Shown piece by piece: positions 42,799-52,504 of a stretch of 64,000 nucleotides of DNA. Each line of letters starts with the position of its first letter. Position 1 is the first letter of the stretch. Below the pieces are notes generated by a model. That model was not told the DNA's origin. It ran no database searches and saw only the letters and a list, made by a program, of their open reading frames with translations. The stretch lies in assembly GCA_900473185.1 (NCBI GenBank), contig UCKU01000007.1, positions 20,118 through 84,117 of the forward strand, in the 5' to 3' direction. The translations under genes and the position numbers were made by a program. The DNA comes from Hyphomicrobiales bacterium. GTDB lineage: Bacteria > Pseudomonadota > Alphaproteobacteria > Rhizobiales > Rhizobiaceae.

Positions 42799-43821
42799 AT
42801 GAAAGTTTTTAAGTCCCTTATGGTTCCCGGACTGCTCGCCGTACTCGGCCTGATCGCGACGCCGGCATTGTCCGCACCGACCGCGTATCCGCTGACGCTC
42901 GACAATTGCGGCGCGAAGGTCACCATCGCCAGGGCTCCGGCGCGAGCCATCGGACTTGGCCAGAACAGCGCGGAGATCATGCTGCTTCTCGGTCTGGAAG
43001 ACAAAATGGCCGGCACCGCATTCTGGCCGAGCAAGGTTCTGCCGCAGCTCGCCGAAGCCAATGCGAAGGTCAAGCTTCTGTCTGTCGAGTTTCCGACCTT
43101 CGAGTCTGTTCTGGCGCAGAATCCGGATTTCGTGGCAGCGGCCTTGCCAAGCCTGATCGGACCGACGAGCAAGGTCGCCAAGCGCGAGGACTTCGACAAG
43201 GTTGGCATACCAAGCTACATTTCGCCCAGCACCTGCCTCAGCACCGAAAAGGTCAAGAACGAGTACGGCAGCCGCGACCAGCTCTGGAATATGGATCTTC
43301 TGTACAAGGAGATCGACGAGCTTTCGCAGATTTTTGACGTCGCCGATCGTGGCCAGGCGCTGATCGCCGACTTCAAGAAGCGTGAAGCGGCACTGCGCAC
43401 CAGCGTGCCCAAGGATGGAAAGCAGCTTTCCTACGTCTTTTGGTTCTCCAGCCAGTCGCCTTCCGCAGATGCCTATCTCGGGGGCAAGAACGCCGCATCC
43501 GGTTTCATCGCCGATCTCCTCGGCGGCAAGAATGCCGTCACCGCCGAAGCCGAATGGCCGACGCTCGGGTGGGAAAGCATCATAGCCGCCAATCCGGATG
43601 TCATCGTCGTGGCCAATCTCGACCGCAACCGCTGGGAACTCGACAAGCCGGAAGCCAAGATCAAGTTCCTGAACAGCGACCCGGCCGTCAGCCAGATGCC
43701 GGCAGTGAAAAACAAGGCAATCGTCGTCATGGACGGCCAGGCCATGAACCCGACGATCCGCACGATCTACGGCGCCGAACAGGTGGCCGAACAACTGAAA
43801 GCACTCGGCCTGATCAAGTGA
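42799..43821 (+). CDS. Periplasmic iron-complex/cobalamin-type binding protein
   Basis: FecB/BtuF-type substrate-binding protein, 340 residues with signal peptide (cleavage about ALSA-PT). GQNSAEIMLLLGLEDKMAGT and GWESIIAANPDVIVV are family blocks. It serves the permease and ATPase that follow. The ligand (ferric siderophore, heme, or B12) cannot be told. I found no convincing cobalamin riboswitch or iron box in the 219 bases upstream. Confidence 0.87.
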   Translation: MKVFKSLMVPGLLAVLGLIATPALSAPTAYPLTLDNCGAKVTIARAPARAIGLGQNSAEIMLLLGLEDKMAGTAFWPSKVLPQLAEANAKVKLLSVEFPTFESVLAQNPDFVAAALPSLIGPTSKVAKREDFDKVGIPSYISPSTCLSTEKVKNEYGSRDQLWNMDLLYKEIDELSQIFDVADRGQALIADFKKREAALRTSVPKDGKQLSYVFWFSSQSPSADAYLGGKNAASGFIADLLGGKNAVTAEAEWPTLGWESIIAANPDVIVVANLDRNRWELDKPEAKIKFLNSDPAVSQMPAVKNKAIVVMDGQAMNPTIRTIYGAEQVAEQLKALGLIK

Positions 43822-44858
43822 CCGTCTCGAACCGCTCCCTCCAGCGGGCTGCCCCCTTCGGCGCCCTCCTGTTGGCCTCCCTTGTGGCGGTCGGCCTGGT
43901 CGTCGGCATCAGTGTCGGGATCGGCGATCTGCCGATCCCGCTGACCACGACCTTTGCCGCCGTCACGAACAGGCTGGGATGGACGGCGGTGGAACTCAAC
44001 CGCATCCAAGAGACCGTGATCTGGGATTATCGTCTCAGCCGCGCGCTCGTGGCCGCTTTCTGCGGCGCGGGACTGGCTCTGTCGGGTGCGATCATGCAAT
44101 CGCTGCTTCGCAATCCGCTCGCCGAACCCTATGTGCTTGGTATCTCCGCCGGCGCGTCCACCGGCGCAGTCGCCATCGTCATTCTCGGCGTTGGTGCAGG
44201 TGCGGTTTCGTTGTCGGCCGGGGCTTTTGCCGGCGCATTTGCGGCCTTTTTTTTCGTGGCGCTGCTGTCCAACGGTACGCGTGGCGGCGCTGACCGGACA
44301 ATTCTCGCCGGTGTTGCCGCGTCGCAGCTCTTCAACGCCGCCACATCCTACGTGGTCACGACATCAGGCAATGCGCAGCAGGCTCGCGACGTCATGTTCT
44401 GGCTGCTCGGAAGCTTCGGCGGCGTGCGCTGGCCGGAGTTCATGCTGGTTTCTGGCATCGTCGGCTTCGGGCTTGTCGTCTGCCTGCTCTATGCCAGGGT
44501 TCTGGATGCTTTTGCCTTCGGTGACGAAGCGGCCGCATCTCTCGGTGTCAACGTCGGTAGGGTCCGCATCGTGCTGTTTGCGCTGACCGCAATGATGACA
44601 GCCACGATCGTCAGCATGGTCGGCTCGATCGGCTTTGTCGGTCTCGTCGTGCCGCATGCGGCGCGCTTCGTCGTCGGGCCGCTCCATATCCGGCTTCTTC
44701 CGGCCTGCGCCATCGTTGGCGCAATCTTCATGGTGCTTGCCGACATCGCCTCGCGCGCGCTCATCCCGCAGCAGGTCCTGCCGATCGGGGTCGTCACGGC
44801 GCTGGTTGGCGTCCCCTTCTTCTCCGTCATTCTCTACCGGTTCCAGCGCGCATCATGA
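43818..44858 (+). CDS. FecCD-type ABC permease
   Basis: FecCD permease of 346 residues, about ten helices, starting at a GTG that overlaps the preceding stop. DYRLSRALVAAFCGAGLALSGAIMQSLLRNPLAEPYVLGISAGAS is the family core; GLVVPHAARFVVG contains the ATPase contact. Overlaps the ATPase gene by four bases. Confidence 0.92.
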   Translation: MTVSNRSLQRAAPFGALLLASLVAVGLVVGISVGIGDLPIPLTTTFAAVTNRLGWTAVELNRIQETVIWDYRLSRALVAAFCGAGLALSGAIMQSLLRNPLAEPYVLGISAGASTGAVAIVILGVGAGAVSLSAGAFAGAFAAFFFVALLSNGTRGGADRTILAGVAASQLFNAATSYVVTTSGNAQQARDVMFWLLGSFGGVRWPEFMLVSGIVGFGLVVCLLYARVLDAFAFGDEAAASLGVNVGRVRIVLFALTAMMTATIVSMVGSIGFVGLVVPHAARFVVGPLHIRLLPACAIVGAIFMVLADIASRALIPQQVLPIGVVTALVGVPFFSVILYRFQRAS

Positions 44859-45616
44859 GCATCAAAGCCGAAAACCTCGTCTGGAAAATTGGCAGGAAGA
44901 CCATAGTTGATGGCGTCTCCTTCGAAGCGCCACCGGGAAAGACGCTCGGCCTTCTTGGCCCGAACGGCTCCGGAAAGACTTCGCTGCTGCGGCTTCTGGC
45001 CGGCCTGAAGCGACCCAATTCCGGGCGCATCTCGCTCGATTTGAAGGACATAAAAACCATCGGACGCCGCACGATCGCGCAGCGTGTCGCCTTCGTCGAA
45101 CAGAATTCGACAACAAACGCTGATTTAAAGGTCGTGGATGTCGTCAAGCTCGGACGCTTTCCGCACCGTTCGATGTTTTCCAGCTGGACACTCGCCGACG
45201 ACCAAGCTGTTGAGGAAGCATTGAAGCGGGCCGGCATGACCGACAAGCGCCATGACCGCTGGCAGAGCCTGTCCGGTGGGGAGAAGCAGCGCGCCCATAT
45301 CGCAAGAGCTCTGGCGCAGTCGCCGAAAGAACTGATCCTCGATGAACCGACCAACCATCTCGATATCCAGCACCAGATCAGCCTCATGCGGCTCGTCTCC
45401 GGTCTGCCGGTCACCAGCATCATTGCGCTGCACGACCTCAACCATGCGGCCATGTTTTGCGACGAGCTGATCGTCTTGCAAAGCGGGAAGATTGTTGCGT
45501 CCGGCACACCGGCCGAGGTATTGACCGAAGAGGTCCTCAAGGACGTTTTCTCGGTGGATGCGCGCGTCGAAGCCTCGCCCTATCACGCCCGGCCGCACAT
45601 CCACTATCTCCGTTGA
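44855..45616 (+). CDS. FecE-type ABC ATPase
   Basis: ATPase of 253 residues completing the importer. Walker A GPNGSGKTS (about 35), signature LSGGEKQRAHIARAL, Walker B LILDEPTNHLD, and H-loop ALHDLNHA are intact. Overlap with the permease shows one operon. Confidence 0.93.
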   Translation: MSIKAENLVWKIGRKTIVDGVSFEAPPGKTLGLLGPNGSGKTSLLRLLAGLKRPNSGRISLDLKDIKTIGRRTIAQRVAFVEQNSTTNADLKVVDVVKLGRFPHRSMFSSWTLADDQAVEEALKRAGMTDKRHDRWQSLSGGEKQRAHIARALAQSPKELILDEPTNHLDIQHQISLMRLVSGLPVTSIIALHDLNHAAMFCDELIVLQSGKIVASGTPAEVLTEEVLKDVFSVDARVEASPYHARPHIHYLR

Positions 45617-45699
45617 CGACACCGTGTCGCTGAGGCACAGGCTCGCATGGGAAGCCGCCAGCCTGCAGACCGATTACCGTTCACCTATCCGCTCCGATT

Positions 45700-46278
45700 T
45701 CAGCTCGCGCAGAGCTTCTTCAGTGCCTTCTCCACGCCCTTGCGAAGGGCGGCCGAAATCTCAGGTTCGAGTGCCGTGACAACGTCACCGAACTCACCGC
45801 TGGCCTCGACGATCTCGATCGAGCTTCCGCTCATGACACAGGTGATGAGATTGGTCTGCAGGTGAATTCGAGCCTTTGCCGAAAAACCACCCTGGAGAGG
45901 GGCATCGTCCGACGTCCTGCAGGCGAGCGTGCCGAGTGCGCTTGCCTCGGCCAGATCTCCGTTAACCCGGATTTCAAGCGTATCGATTTTAACGAAGTCG
46001 AGCTTGTCGATGCCCAATTCAACCTTCACACCCAAAACCGATTGCTTGACCTTCAAAGGCTTGCAGGGCTGGGTTGCCGCAATCGCTCGTTCGAGAACAT
46101 TGGCGGCGTGTGCCGGCGAGCCCAAAAATGGTGTGGCAACGATGATCACGCTTAGCGCCATGTACCTCAGATGGCGCCAACCGTTCCAGCAAATCACGGC
46201 CTGACGCTTCATATCGCCGGGCGAGCCGGCTAGGCCAGATCCTGTCTTCGAACGAATTTCAAAATCGTCGACACGCAT
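45700..46278 (-). CDS. Exported protein of unknown function
   Basis: A 192-residue protein with an internal membrane or signal helix (MALSVIIVATPFLGSPAHAAN, about 40-60), and then a small secreted domain with three Cys. GAGGAAAG precedes the ATG at 46278; an ATG 22 codons later is also possible. Not recognised. Confidence 0.65.
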   Translation of the reverse strand: MRVDDFEIRSKTGSGLAGSPGDMKRQAVICWNGWRHLRYMALSVIIVATPFLGSPAHAANVLERAIAATQPCKPLKVKQSVLGVKVELGIDKLDFVKIDTLEIRVNGDLAEASALGTLACRTSDDAPLQGGFSAKARIHLQTNLITCVMSGSSIEIVEASGEFGDVVTALEPEISAALRKGVEKALKKLCAS

Positions 46279-46602
46279 ACTCTTTCCTCAAGCCGAAGTG
46301 TGGCTGCGACATCAGAATACAATGTCTCTATACAAAGGAAAGAATGTTGCGTCAGATCATTCCCTACGACGCCCTCCTGGATGGATCGAGCACTTGTCAA
46401 CGGAGTGAGGTCGCTGCGGGCGAGATCGTCAGGATCTGACGTTCTCTGCAGGCAAAGTGCAGGCGGGCAGAGCAATGCCGCGGGGTTCCGGCACTGTCTC
46501 CGCCCGTCCTCGACCAGCGAGGGCTGGCCGATCTCCTTGGCGCCTCTTCCAAACCTTCGCAGAGCGGCTGGACGGCCGCTCGGTTGGCCCTCCGTCAATG
46601 CG
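46279..46602. other. Gap without a recognised gene
   Basis: 324 bases between two minus-strand genes. It probably holds the promoter of the exported protein. No hairpin, RNA gene or Fnr box was seen. The open frames on the plus strand have poor coding character. Confidence 0.5.
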
Positions 46603-47484
46603 TTATTGCAGGCTTTGGCTTCCTTCCGTCCATTGCGGCGGAGCGCCATACTTCGAAGCGAGCACGCCAAGCAGTCCGGGTGCGCGGCCGAACGCATCGC
46701 AGGCAGCATATTTCGGCTTTCCCCCGAGCCAGGACCGCGCGCGCTGCCTCGACGGAAGCGAAAGGTTCAGTCCCTTCGGTTCCTTTCCAGCGATCAGCAC
46801 CCGTGAGAAGTCGCCGGCAAATTTCGTTGCAAGACCATAGGCGTCCCCGACCTCGGAAACGCGGGGATTGTCCTGAATGGAGTTTGCGCCACGCGCCCAT
46901 AGCATTGCGGCATTTTGCATTCCCGTGGCGTCGATAGCTTCTGCTTCGATCGCCAGGCCGCCAAGGCCGAAGGGGAGGCGCGGTATGCTCACAGGCAGGG
47001 CAAAGCCCGAACCGAAGCTAACGACGGTCGCGACCCCGGCAACTGCCTTGTTGGTCGGAACGATGTCGGCGACAACCGAGCGAACAGTCAGATCCGCCGG
47101 CTGGCCCGCTCGGACCATCTGGTATTTGTCACTCAGTGCCACGCACAGCGCCCGGTCGAGAGCATTGGAAACCAGAGACCGGTCGGCCTCGGACTTGATT
47201 TTGGACGCAGCGCTGAAGGAAAAGACGGTCGGGACGATGGCAACAGTCTTTACCCGTGCCAGCTGCTGCCCATCGACATAGAGCCGTTTCTTGGCGAGCG
47301 TTCCCTTCGACGGACCGAGGTTTCCGTAGGAGGCAAGCGTTCCCGCTTCCTTGAGCGGTACGGCCGCGCATCCGGAAACGGTTGCCGTTATGAGTAAGGC
47401 AATAAACCCCAGGAGCGATGCCCTGGATGGCTGGTTGAAAAGCGGCTGGTTGAATTGACGACGTGAATGCGAATTGCTGGGCAT
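46603..47484 (-). CDS. DUF3313-like lipoprotein
   Basis: Lipoprotein of 293 residues: long basic N-terminus, hydrophobic stretch, lipobox TVSGCAAV (Cys about residue 39). GNLGPSKGTLAKKRLYVD and RVKTVAIVPTVF resemble DUF3313. The C-terminal 60 residues are Arg- and Gly-rich. Role unknown, probably outer-membrane anchored. Confidence 0.68.
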   Translation of the reverse strand: MPSNSHSRRQFNQPLFNQPSRASLLGFIALLITATVSGCAAVPLKEAGTLASYGNLGPSKGTLAKKRLYVDGQQLARVKTVAIVPTVFSFSAASKIKSEADRSLVSNALDRALCVALSDKYQMVRAGQPADLTVRSVVADIVPTNKAVAGVATVVSFGSGFALPVSIPRLPFGLGGLAIEAEAIDATGMQNAAMLWARGANSIQDNPRVSEVGDAYGLATKFAGDFSRVLIAGKEPKGLNLSLPSRQRARSWLGGKPKYAACDAFGRAPGLLGVLASKYGAPPQWTEGSQSLQ

Positions 47485-47608
47485 GTATCTCGTTGGCCTC
47501 CGGTCATGACGATGACTGGAAACTCGGAGTCAACAATTGCCACACAATTACGCGGTCCGCCGCTTACTGCATTTTGGATGCTGGATCGACACTTCTGTTC
47601 CCGATAAA

Positions 47609-47804
47609 CCGCGTTCGATACCGAATTTTCCGCCACGGTTTTCGACGATCTGCTTTACAATGCTGAGCCCCAGACCCGCGCCCTGCTCTTCCGCACCACG
47701 CGGTAAAACGGTTCGAAAACAAGGTCCCCATATTCCGGGACGATGCCCGGGCCTCCGTCGGCGACGATCACTTTGCCGCCCGGCAGGACCACGACCTCGA
47801 TCAT
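47609..47804 (-). pseudogene. Fragment of a sensor histidine kinase
   Basis: Minus-strand translation gives the HATPase G1 box (VIVADGGPGIVPE), the F box (FEPFYRVV), then after a one-base frame change the G2 box (QGAGLGLSIVKQIVENRGG). The dimerisation domain and N-terminus are missing. A decayed remnant. Confidence 0.7.
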
Positions 47805-48314
47805 TTCCTATGCCGTTGAGAACGGCATCGTTTCAACGGTGATGGACAGCGACGATTTCATCGACTTGATTACCACCGAAGCACAGGTCGGCCACTGACC
47901 CGAATGAACGATAAGAGCGCGCTCCTTCCGCTAATTTCTGTCCTGCTGGCGCCTTCAGAGTCGGCACGAAAAGGGTGTCTTTTCCTGACCGGGAGGCACC
48001 CTTTTCAATTCGCTGTCAAGAAATCCGACAGGGCGCCGCCGATCGTAGGGATGGCGGGAACTGACCTACGTCCGCATACTCATCCCTGACGAGCTAGCAA
48101 AAGGTGAGGCTGGTCAACACGAGGGATCGGGCCTCCTGCAAATGGCGAAATCTGGGACAATCTACGATTCTCGTTTCGCCGGTTGCCGGCGCGGTATTGC
48201 TCGAAACACACGTATAACGTTTCGGAAACACTGATTTTTTATTTTAGTTGTAGCTTAGATAAATTTTTGCTGAAATGCGCCCAGGGACACGCGGCACGCG
48301 TGGAGATTTCAATC
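47805..48314. other. Gap with remnant sequence
   Basis: No intact gene in about 510 bases. Plus-strand 47808-47899 can be read as a C-terminal fragment (ENGIVSTVMDSDDFIDLITT, then stop), not identified. The end (about 48230-48270) is AT-rich and looks like the promoter of the next gene. Confidence 0.45.
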
Positions 48315-48560
48315 ATGGACGATGGGAACTCCCTGGTAGAAGCTGTGATCGATGGCTTTGTGGCCGTTGTGCTCTTCTTCGGTTTGGCAACCCTGATTGC
48401 GCTGGCTGCAGCAGTTGTGTCTGCAATCGGTCACGTTGCAGGGTTCTCCCACGAACTGAGTGTGACGGGCTTGCTCTTTGCGACATCGGGCATTCTTTTA
48501 CTGTCGACTATTTTGGCAGTTCTGGTTTCGGTCGCTCTTCAACATTTCAGCTTCGACTGA
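48315..48560 (+). CDS. Small membrane protein, two helices
   Basis: An 81-residue protein: acidic start MDDGNSLVEAV, then two long hydrophobic segments (about 12-40 and 50-76). GGAGAT precedes the ATG. An AT-rich promoter-like stretch lies about 50-90 bases upstream. Not recognised. Confidence 0.55.
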   Translation: MDDGNSLVEAVIDGFVAVVLFFGLATLIALAAAVVSAIGHVAGFSHELSVTGLLFATSGILLLSTILAVLVSVALQHFSFD

Positions 48561-48764
48561 GTGCCGGAATCTCCAGCTGGTAGTTTCCCATTATGGAGAG
48601 GTCGGTGCGCTCGGCAGTCTCATGACCTGTCCAATGTGCTCCATACGACCCCATCTGTTCCTTTCGCATTGCAGCAGCATTACACGCAGAAAAGCAAACC
48701 CAATCATGTTCCCGCAATTGTCGAAGCCCAAATGGAAAGCCATGCAACTGGGAAACGGCAGGGC

Positions 48765-49043
48765 ATGACCTCATCCGACCTCGTCTTTTGGAACAGAGCT
48801 ATGGCGTCAAAACGGACAGCAAGACGAGCTGCGACGCTGCTGGTTATCGGATCCATTCAACTTGCCATCATGATCCTTGAGGCGGCATGCGGCAAGCCCG
48901 GCACCGGGCAATGGCTGATCATCCTCGTCCTCATAAGGGACGGAAGGATCGTCGATGTCTGGACAGGCAAGGTGCGGATGGCCGAGATGAAACTGGGTCC
49001 CATGCGATTTGGATCCCCAAGACGGATCGGCGTGCAGCCATGA
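48765..49043 (+). CDS. Small membrane-anchored unknown protein
   Basis: A 92-residue frame with one membrane helix (about 25-50) and a basic tail; start uncertain because the frame stays open upstream. Its stop overlaps the next start as ATGA, which is the main support. Confidence 0.35.
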   Translation: MTSSDLVFWNRAMASKRTARRAATLLVIGSIQLAIMILEAACGKPGTGQWLIILVLIRDGRIVDVWTGKVRMAEMKLGPMRFGSPRRIGVQP

Positions 49044-49162
49044 CACGCAAGACCATGCTTCACCTGCTCGCAAACCTGTTCTTCGCGACGATCCTGTTCG
49101 GTGCGCTTCTCGGCGGTCCGATCGTGATGCTCATTTTGATTTCCGAACGGCTTGCGCTGTGA
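49040..49162 (+). CDS. Membrane peptide of 40 residues
   Basis: MTRKTMLHLLANLFFATILF continues into one or two hydrophobic stretches and a short polar end. Starts inside the stop of the preceding frame (ATGA). No known family. Confidence 0.4.
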   Translation: MTRKTMLHLLANLFFATILFGALLGGPIVMLILISERLAL

Positions 49163-49446
49163 CGATGCTGAAACGACAGATGGGATATTCCGGTGCGCAG
49201 CGCTTGTGCGAACCTGCGCTGCCACAGACATGCCGCATGATCCCGCCGGGTGACAGTTATGTGGAGATACGCTGCCCGGCGCGCTTAACAAATCAAAATA
49301 TATCTCGTGATGACATTGCCGAGCCCGTTGGAGAATATCGCGACAACATCGCCACCCGCGGAAGGGTATGGCCACGTTCCGCTCGCTCAATTTTATTCCT
49401 CAATCGCGCCCTGCCATTAGAGGGTACTCACCCAAAGGAACACGTA

Positions 49447-49818
49447 ATGCGCACAGTTCGCTTGCCAAGCGACCGCTCTTCTTGCCGAGTTTTCATGCCA
49501 TTGCTCGTCCTCGCGATTTTCGCCGGCGCACCGGCGCGAGCCGAAGAACCTCTTTCCAGCGTCATCGCCGACGGCAAGCCGTGGGAGATGGTCGTCGTCA
49601 AACGAAAAGCCTCAAACATCCTTGTGTTTCGTCCAGATGGCCGTGGAACCATCAGCGACAGCCTGGTGAGCATAAGTCCGACGTGGAGGGCCGCTCCGGA
49701 CGGGATTTGCATAAGGCCGCGGCCGGCGGAGGCCGAAAAATGCCTTCAACTGACCCGGACCAAAGCCGGCATCGAAGCGTCACAGAACGGCAAGACCGTT
49801 TGGGTGCTCAAAAGATGA
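49447..49818 (+). CDS. Exported small protein
   Basis: A 123-residue protein with a signal peptide (FMPLLVLAIFAGAPARAEE, cleavage after ARA) and a small beta-rich domain with two Cys. AAAGGAACA precedes the ATG. Not recognised; typical of rhizobial periplasmic proteins. Confidence 0.68.
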   Translation: MRTVRLPSDRSSCRVFMPLLVLAIFAGAPARAEEPLSSVIADGKPWEMVVVKRKASNILVFRPDGRGTISDSLVSISPTWRAAPDGICIRPRPAEAEKCLQLTRTKAGIEASQNGKTVWVLKR

Positions 49819-50267
49819 AGCACACTCAGGCAATCGGGATCTCGGTGTTGACGGCGGGAAGGAGCCTATTGCCGTTGGCGCTCCGCTCCCTGAATCCAAC
49901 CCTGTCCTGCTATGGGAAAGGCCGCTCGGCCTCTGCGCCATCGCGGCGGCGATCCCACAGGCATCGGTCACGTCACTCCGCGAGGAATCGCCTTCTCAGA
50001 GGTTCCTCGGGCGAAGGTGGCAAGATATTGCCATAGAAATAGAGATATATGTGTTCGAGCCGATTGCTCACGCGACGACCTCAAGATTGCCGCTGACATC
50101 AGCTCCTGTAGTCGAAGCGGCACCCTTTGCGCGCTCGCCTTGGAGTGCTTAAAATCCCCGAAAATCCAGGTGATTGTTGATCTTGGGAGCATCTATCCGA
50201 TAAGTGAAGCGATCAAATACGGATTCGGCTACTTGCCATCGGCAGGAGACCCGAGAAAAAGGTAGAA
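49819..50267. other. Gap before lpsL
   Basis: 449 bases without a convincing gene. A 117-codon frame ends three bases before lpsL but lacks coding character. A weak inverted repeat (CGAGGAA/TTCCTCG) is at about 49980-50010. The AT-richer right half probably holds the lpsL promoter. Confidence 0.5.
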
Positions 50268-51293
50268 ATGCGCTACTTCATTACGGGAACAGCAGGCTTC
50301 ATTGGCTTTCATCTGGCCCGCCGGCTGTTGCAGGACGGGCATGAGGTAACAGGCTTCGACGGACTGACTCCCTATTACAATGTCAGGCTGAAGGAGATGC
50401 GGCATGCCGCGCTGATGCAATATCCTGCCTTCCGCCCCATTGTCGCCATGCTCGAAGACAAGGCCGCGCTGGAGGCCGCCGTTTCAGCTGCAAAGCCGGA
50501 TGTTCTCATTCATCTGGCAGCACAAGCCGGTGTGCGCTACAGCATCGAAAATCCGCAAGCCTATCTGCGTTCGAACATCGAGGGTTCCTGGAACATTCTG
50601 GAGCTGGCAAGCCGTATCGAGCTTCGTCATCTCATGCTTGCCTCGACCTCTTCGATCTATGGCGCCAATACGACCGTCCCTTTCCGCGAGACCGACCGCG
50701 CCGACGAGCCACTGAGCTTCTATGCCGCCAGCAAGAAGTCGATGGAGCTGATGGCCCATAGTTATTCGCATCTCTACAAGATTCCGACCACGGCCTTCCG
50801 CTTCTTCACCGTCTACGGCCCGTGGGGCCGGCCTGACATGGCGCTCTTCAAGTTCGTGAAGAACATGATCGAGGACAAGCCGATCGAGATATATGGCAAG
50901 GGCAATATGAGCCGCGATTTCACCTATATCGACGATCTGGTCGAAGCCGTGGTCAGGCTGTCGGATGTCATTCCGTCAGATACCAACCGCGTCACCGACG
51001 CAGGAATTGAAACGCTTTCTCACCAGGCTCCCTTCCGCATCGTCAATATCGGCGGCGGGCAACCAGTCAGCCTCATGGACTTCGTTGAGAAGGTCGAGAA
51101 TGTAATGGGGCACGGAGCAAAGCACGTCATGCTTCCCATGCAGAAGGGCGATGTGCCCCGCACCTTTGCAAGCCCCGACCTTCTCCTCGCCCTGACGGGC
51201 TACCAGCCGAACACCCCTCTAGAAATAGGCGCCAAGGCTTTCGTCGAGTGGTATCTGGAAGCCAAGCAGGAGCTCGGCACGATCGATATGTAA
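50268..51293 (+). CDS. lpsL: UDP-glucuronate 4-epimerase-type sugar epimerase (LpsL-like)
   Basis: Extended short-chain dehydrogenase of 341 residues. [15 protein letters not shown] is the NAD site, [15 protein letters not shown] and the catalytic YAASK (about 151) follow, with [20 protein letters not shown] typical of UDP-glucuronate epimerases. It would make UDP-galacturonate for lipopolysaccharide. The symbol is by family likeness. Confidence 0.85.
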   Translation: MRYFITGTAGFIGFHLARRLLQDGHEVTGFDGLTPYYNVRLKEMRHAALMQYPAFRPIVAMLEDKAALEAAVSAAKPDVLIHLAAQAGVRYSIENPQAYLRSNIEGSWNILELASRIELRHLMLASTSSIYGANTTVPFRETDRADEPLSFYAASKKSMELMAHSYSHLYKIPTTAFRFFTVYGPWGRPDMALFKFVKNMIEDKPIEIYGKGNMSRDFTYIDDLVEAVVRLSDVIPSDTNRVTDAGIETLSHQAPFRIVNIGGGQPVSLMDFVEKVENVMGHGAKHVMLPMQKGDVPRTFASPDLLLALTGYQPNTPLEIGAKAFVEWYLEAKQELGTIDM

Positions 51294-51304
51294 GCTGCTG
51301 AGGG

Positions 51305-51922
51305 CTATCGCGATGTGCCGATACGCTTAAGGCAGTAGGAAAAGTGAGCATCCGGCTCGAGCGTCAGAAATTCGAAGCGCCAGCCGTACTCCACGCAGAA
51401 CTTGTTGACCGCCTCGACAACCCCATAGACGACGGGTTTGACCGTGTTACCCGTGCAGAAATCGTGACCTGCGATTCTGCCATCCGGCTTCACTTTGCGG
51501 TCCGCCAGCAGGAGCTCCTGCCATGTGAGCGCGAAGGAATGATCGGTATCGATATAGACCCAATCGAACGTGCCGTCGTCAAACTGAGACAGCATATCGA
51601 GCGACGTACCCTGGCGAATGACAACGCTACCGCCAGCGATCTCCGATCCGAATTTGTTATTGATGATTTGAAGACCTTCTGAGTATCGGTCCATATTCCA
51701 GGGATCGATAAGATAGAGCCGCTGCGGCTGATTGCGCGCAATGATCTCCTCGCTAAAGGCGCCCTCTGCAACGCCCAACTCAGCCACGATCCCACCTTTC
51801 GGGAGCTTGTCGAGAAGCTTGCCGCGATCGGGAAGCAACCGTGCTTCTTCCGTGTGGGCGTAATCCAGAAATGTCCGGGGGGTGCTCTGCCGAAGGGCCA
51901 GCCGCTGCTCTCGCGTCGTCAT
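51305..51922 (-). CDS. Class I SAM-dependent methyltransferase
   Basis: Methyltransferase of 205 residues (Methyltransf_24 type). VAELGVAEGAFSEEI is motif I; FDWVYIDTDHSFALTWQELLLADRKVKPDG holds motif IV and a possible metal Asp; GHDFCTG follows. Sugar or polysaccharide modification is plausible from the neighbour. ATG at 51922 chosen; one nine codons upstream is possible. Confidence 0.78.
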   Translation of the reverse strand: MTTREQRLALRQSTPRTFLDYAHTEEARLLPDRGKLLDKLPKGGIVAELGVAEGAFSEEIIARNQPQRLYLIDPWNMDRYSEGLQIINNKFGSEIAGGSVVIRQGTSLDMLSQFDDGTFDWVYIDTDHSFALTWQELLLADRKVKPDGRIAGHDFCTGNTVKPVVYGVVEAVNKFCVEYGWRFEFLTLEPDAHFSYCLKRIGTSR

Positions 51923-52081
51923 TTTCGCTCCGAATTTTTTCAACCGCACCTCTACAGAGAATGCCCGCTATGGGGAAGAGCGGCGCCCACAAGCAAATTG
52001 CACAGAAACTCAAAAAGAGGCTTGCGGTTCTTTCTCAATATCGTTAGAGACGCTGCACCGAACGATGACACAGAGCATCGC

Positions 52082-52157
52082 GGGCGATTAGCTCAGTTGG
52101 TAGAGCGCCTCGTTTACACCGAGGATGTCGGGAGTTCGAGTCTCTCATCGCCCACCA
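52082..52157 (+). tRNA. tRNA-Val (anticodon TAC)
   Basis: A 76-base cloverleaf with encoded CCA: acceptor GGGCGAT/ATCGCCC, D arm with TTAGCTCAGTTGGTAGAGC, anticodon stem CCTCG/CGAGG around TTTACAC, and T arm with GTTCGAGTC. Confidence 0.96.
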
Positions 52158-52504
52158 GATTTTCCCTTAAAGGTCGCCAGTTTCCGCAGCAATTACAATT
52201 GCTTGCGGCATTTCGTGTTTCGCCGAAACCCCTCACCTGACGGCCCAAATGGCCCATTGTTTTTAAAGGAAACCCGAAACGCTGCCCTCACCTATTTTGG
52301 CGCCGTAACGTCCAAAAGCGCTGAGGTCCGGAAATAAATCCTGCGGGCCTCGTAGCTTTTAGCCAAGGAGATTCACGATGTATTCCGTTCTCAGGGCTAC
52401 CAGTGACGCGTGTTTGCTCGAATTAAATCTGTTTGATGTCGAACGATACGCTTCCGAAAATCGCGCTCAAGGATAAACCTCTACTCTCTGGATAGGGGTT
52501 GAAG
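52158..52504. other. Gap after tRNA-Val
   Basis: 347 bases without a gene I can support. No integrase and no copy of the tRNA 3' end was noticed further right, so island insertion here is only suggested by the gene content that follows. Confidence 0.5.

Noticed and set aside
46300..46806. Plus-strand frame across the DUF3313 gene's end
   Set aside because: Shadow of the minus-strand lipoprotein gene, with composition of a reversed frame.
49912..50265. 117-codon frame just before lpsL
   Set aside because: Poor codon use, no ribosome site and no recognisable domain; it probably covers the lpsL promoter region.
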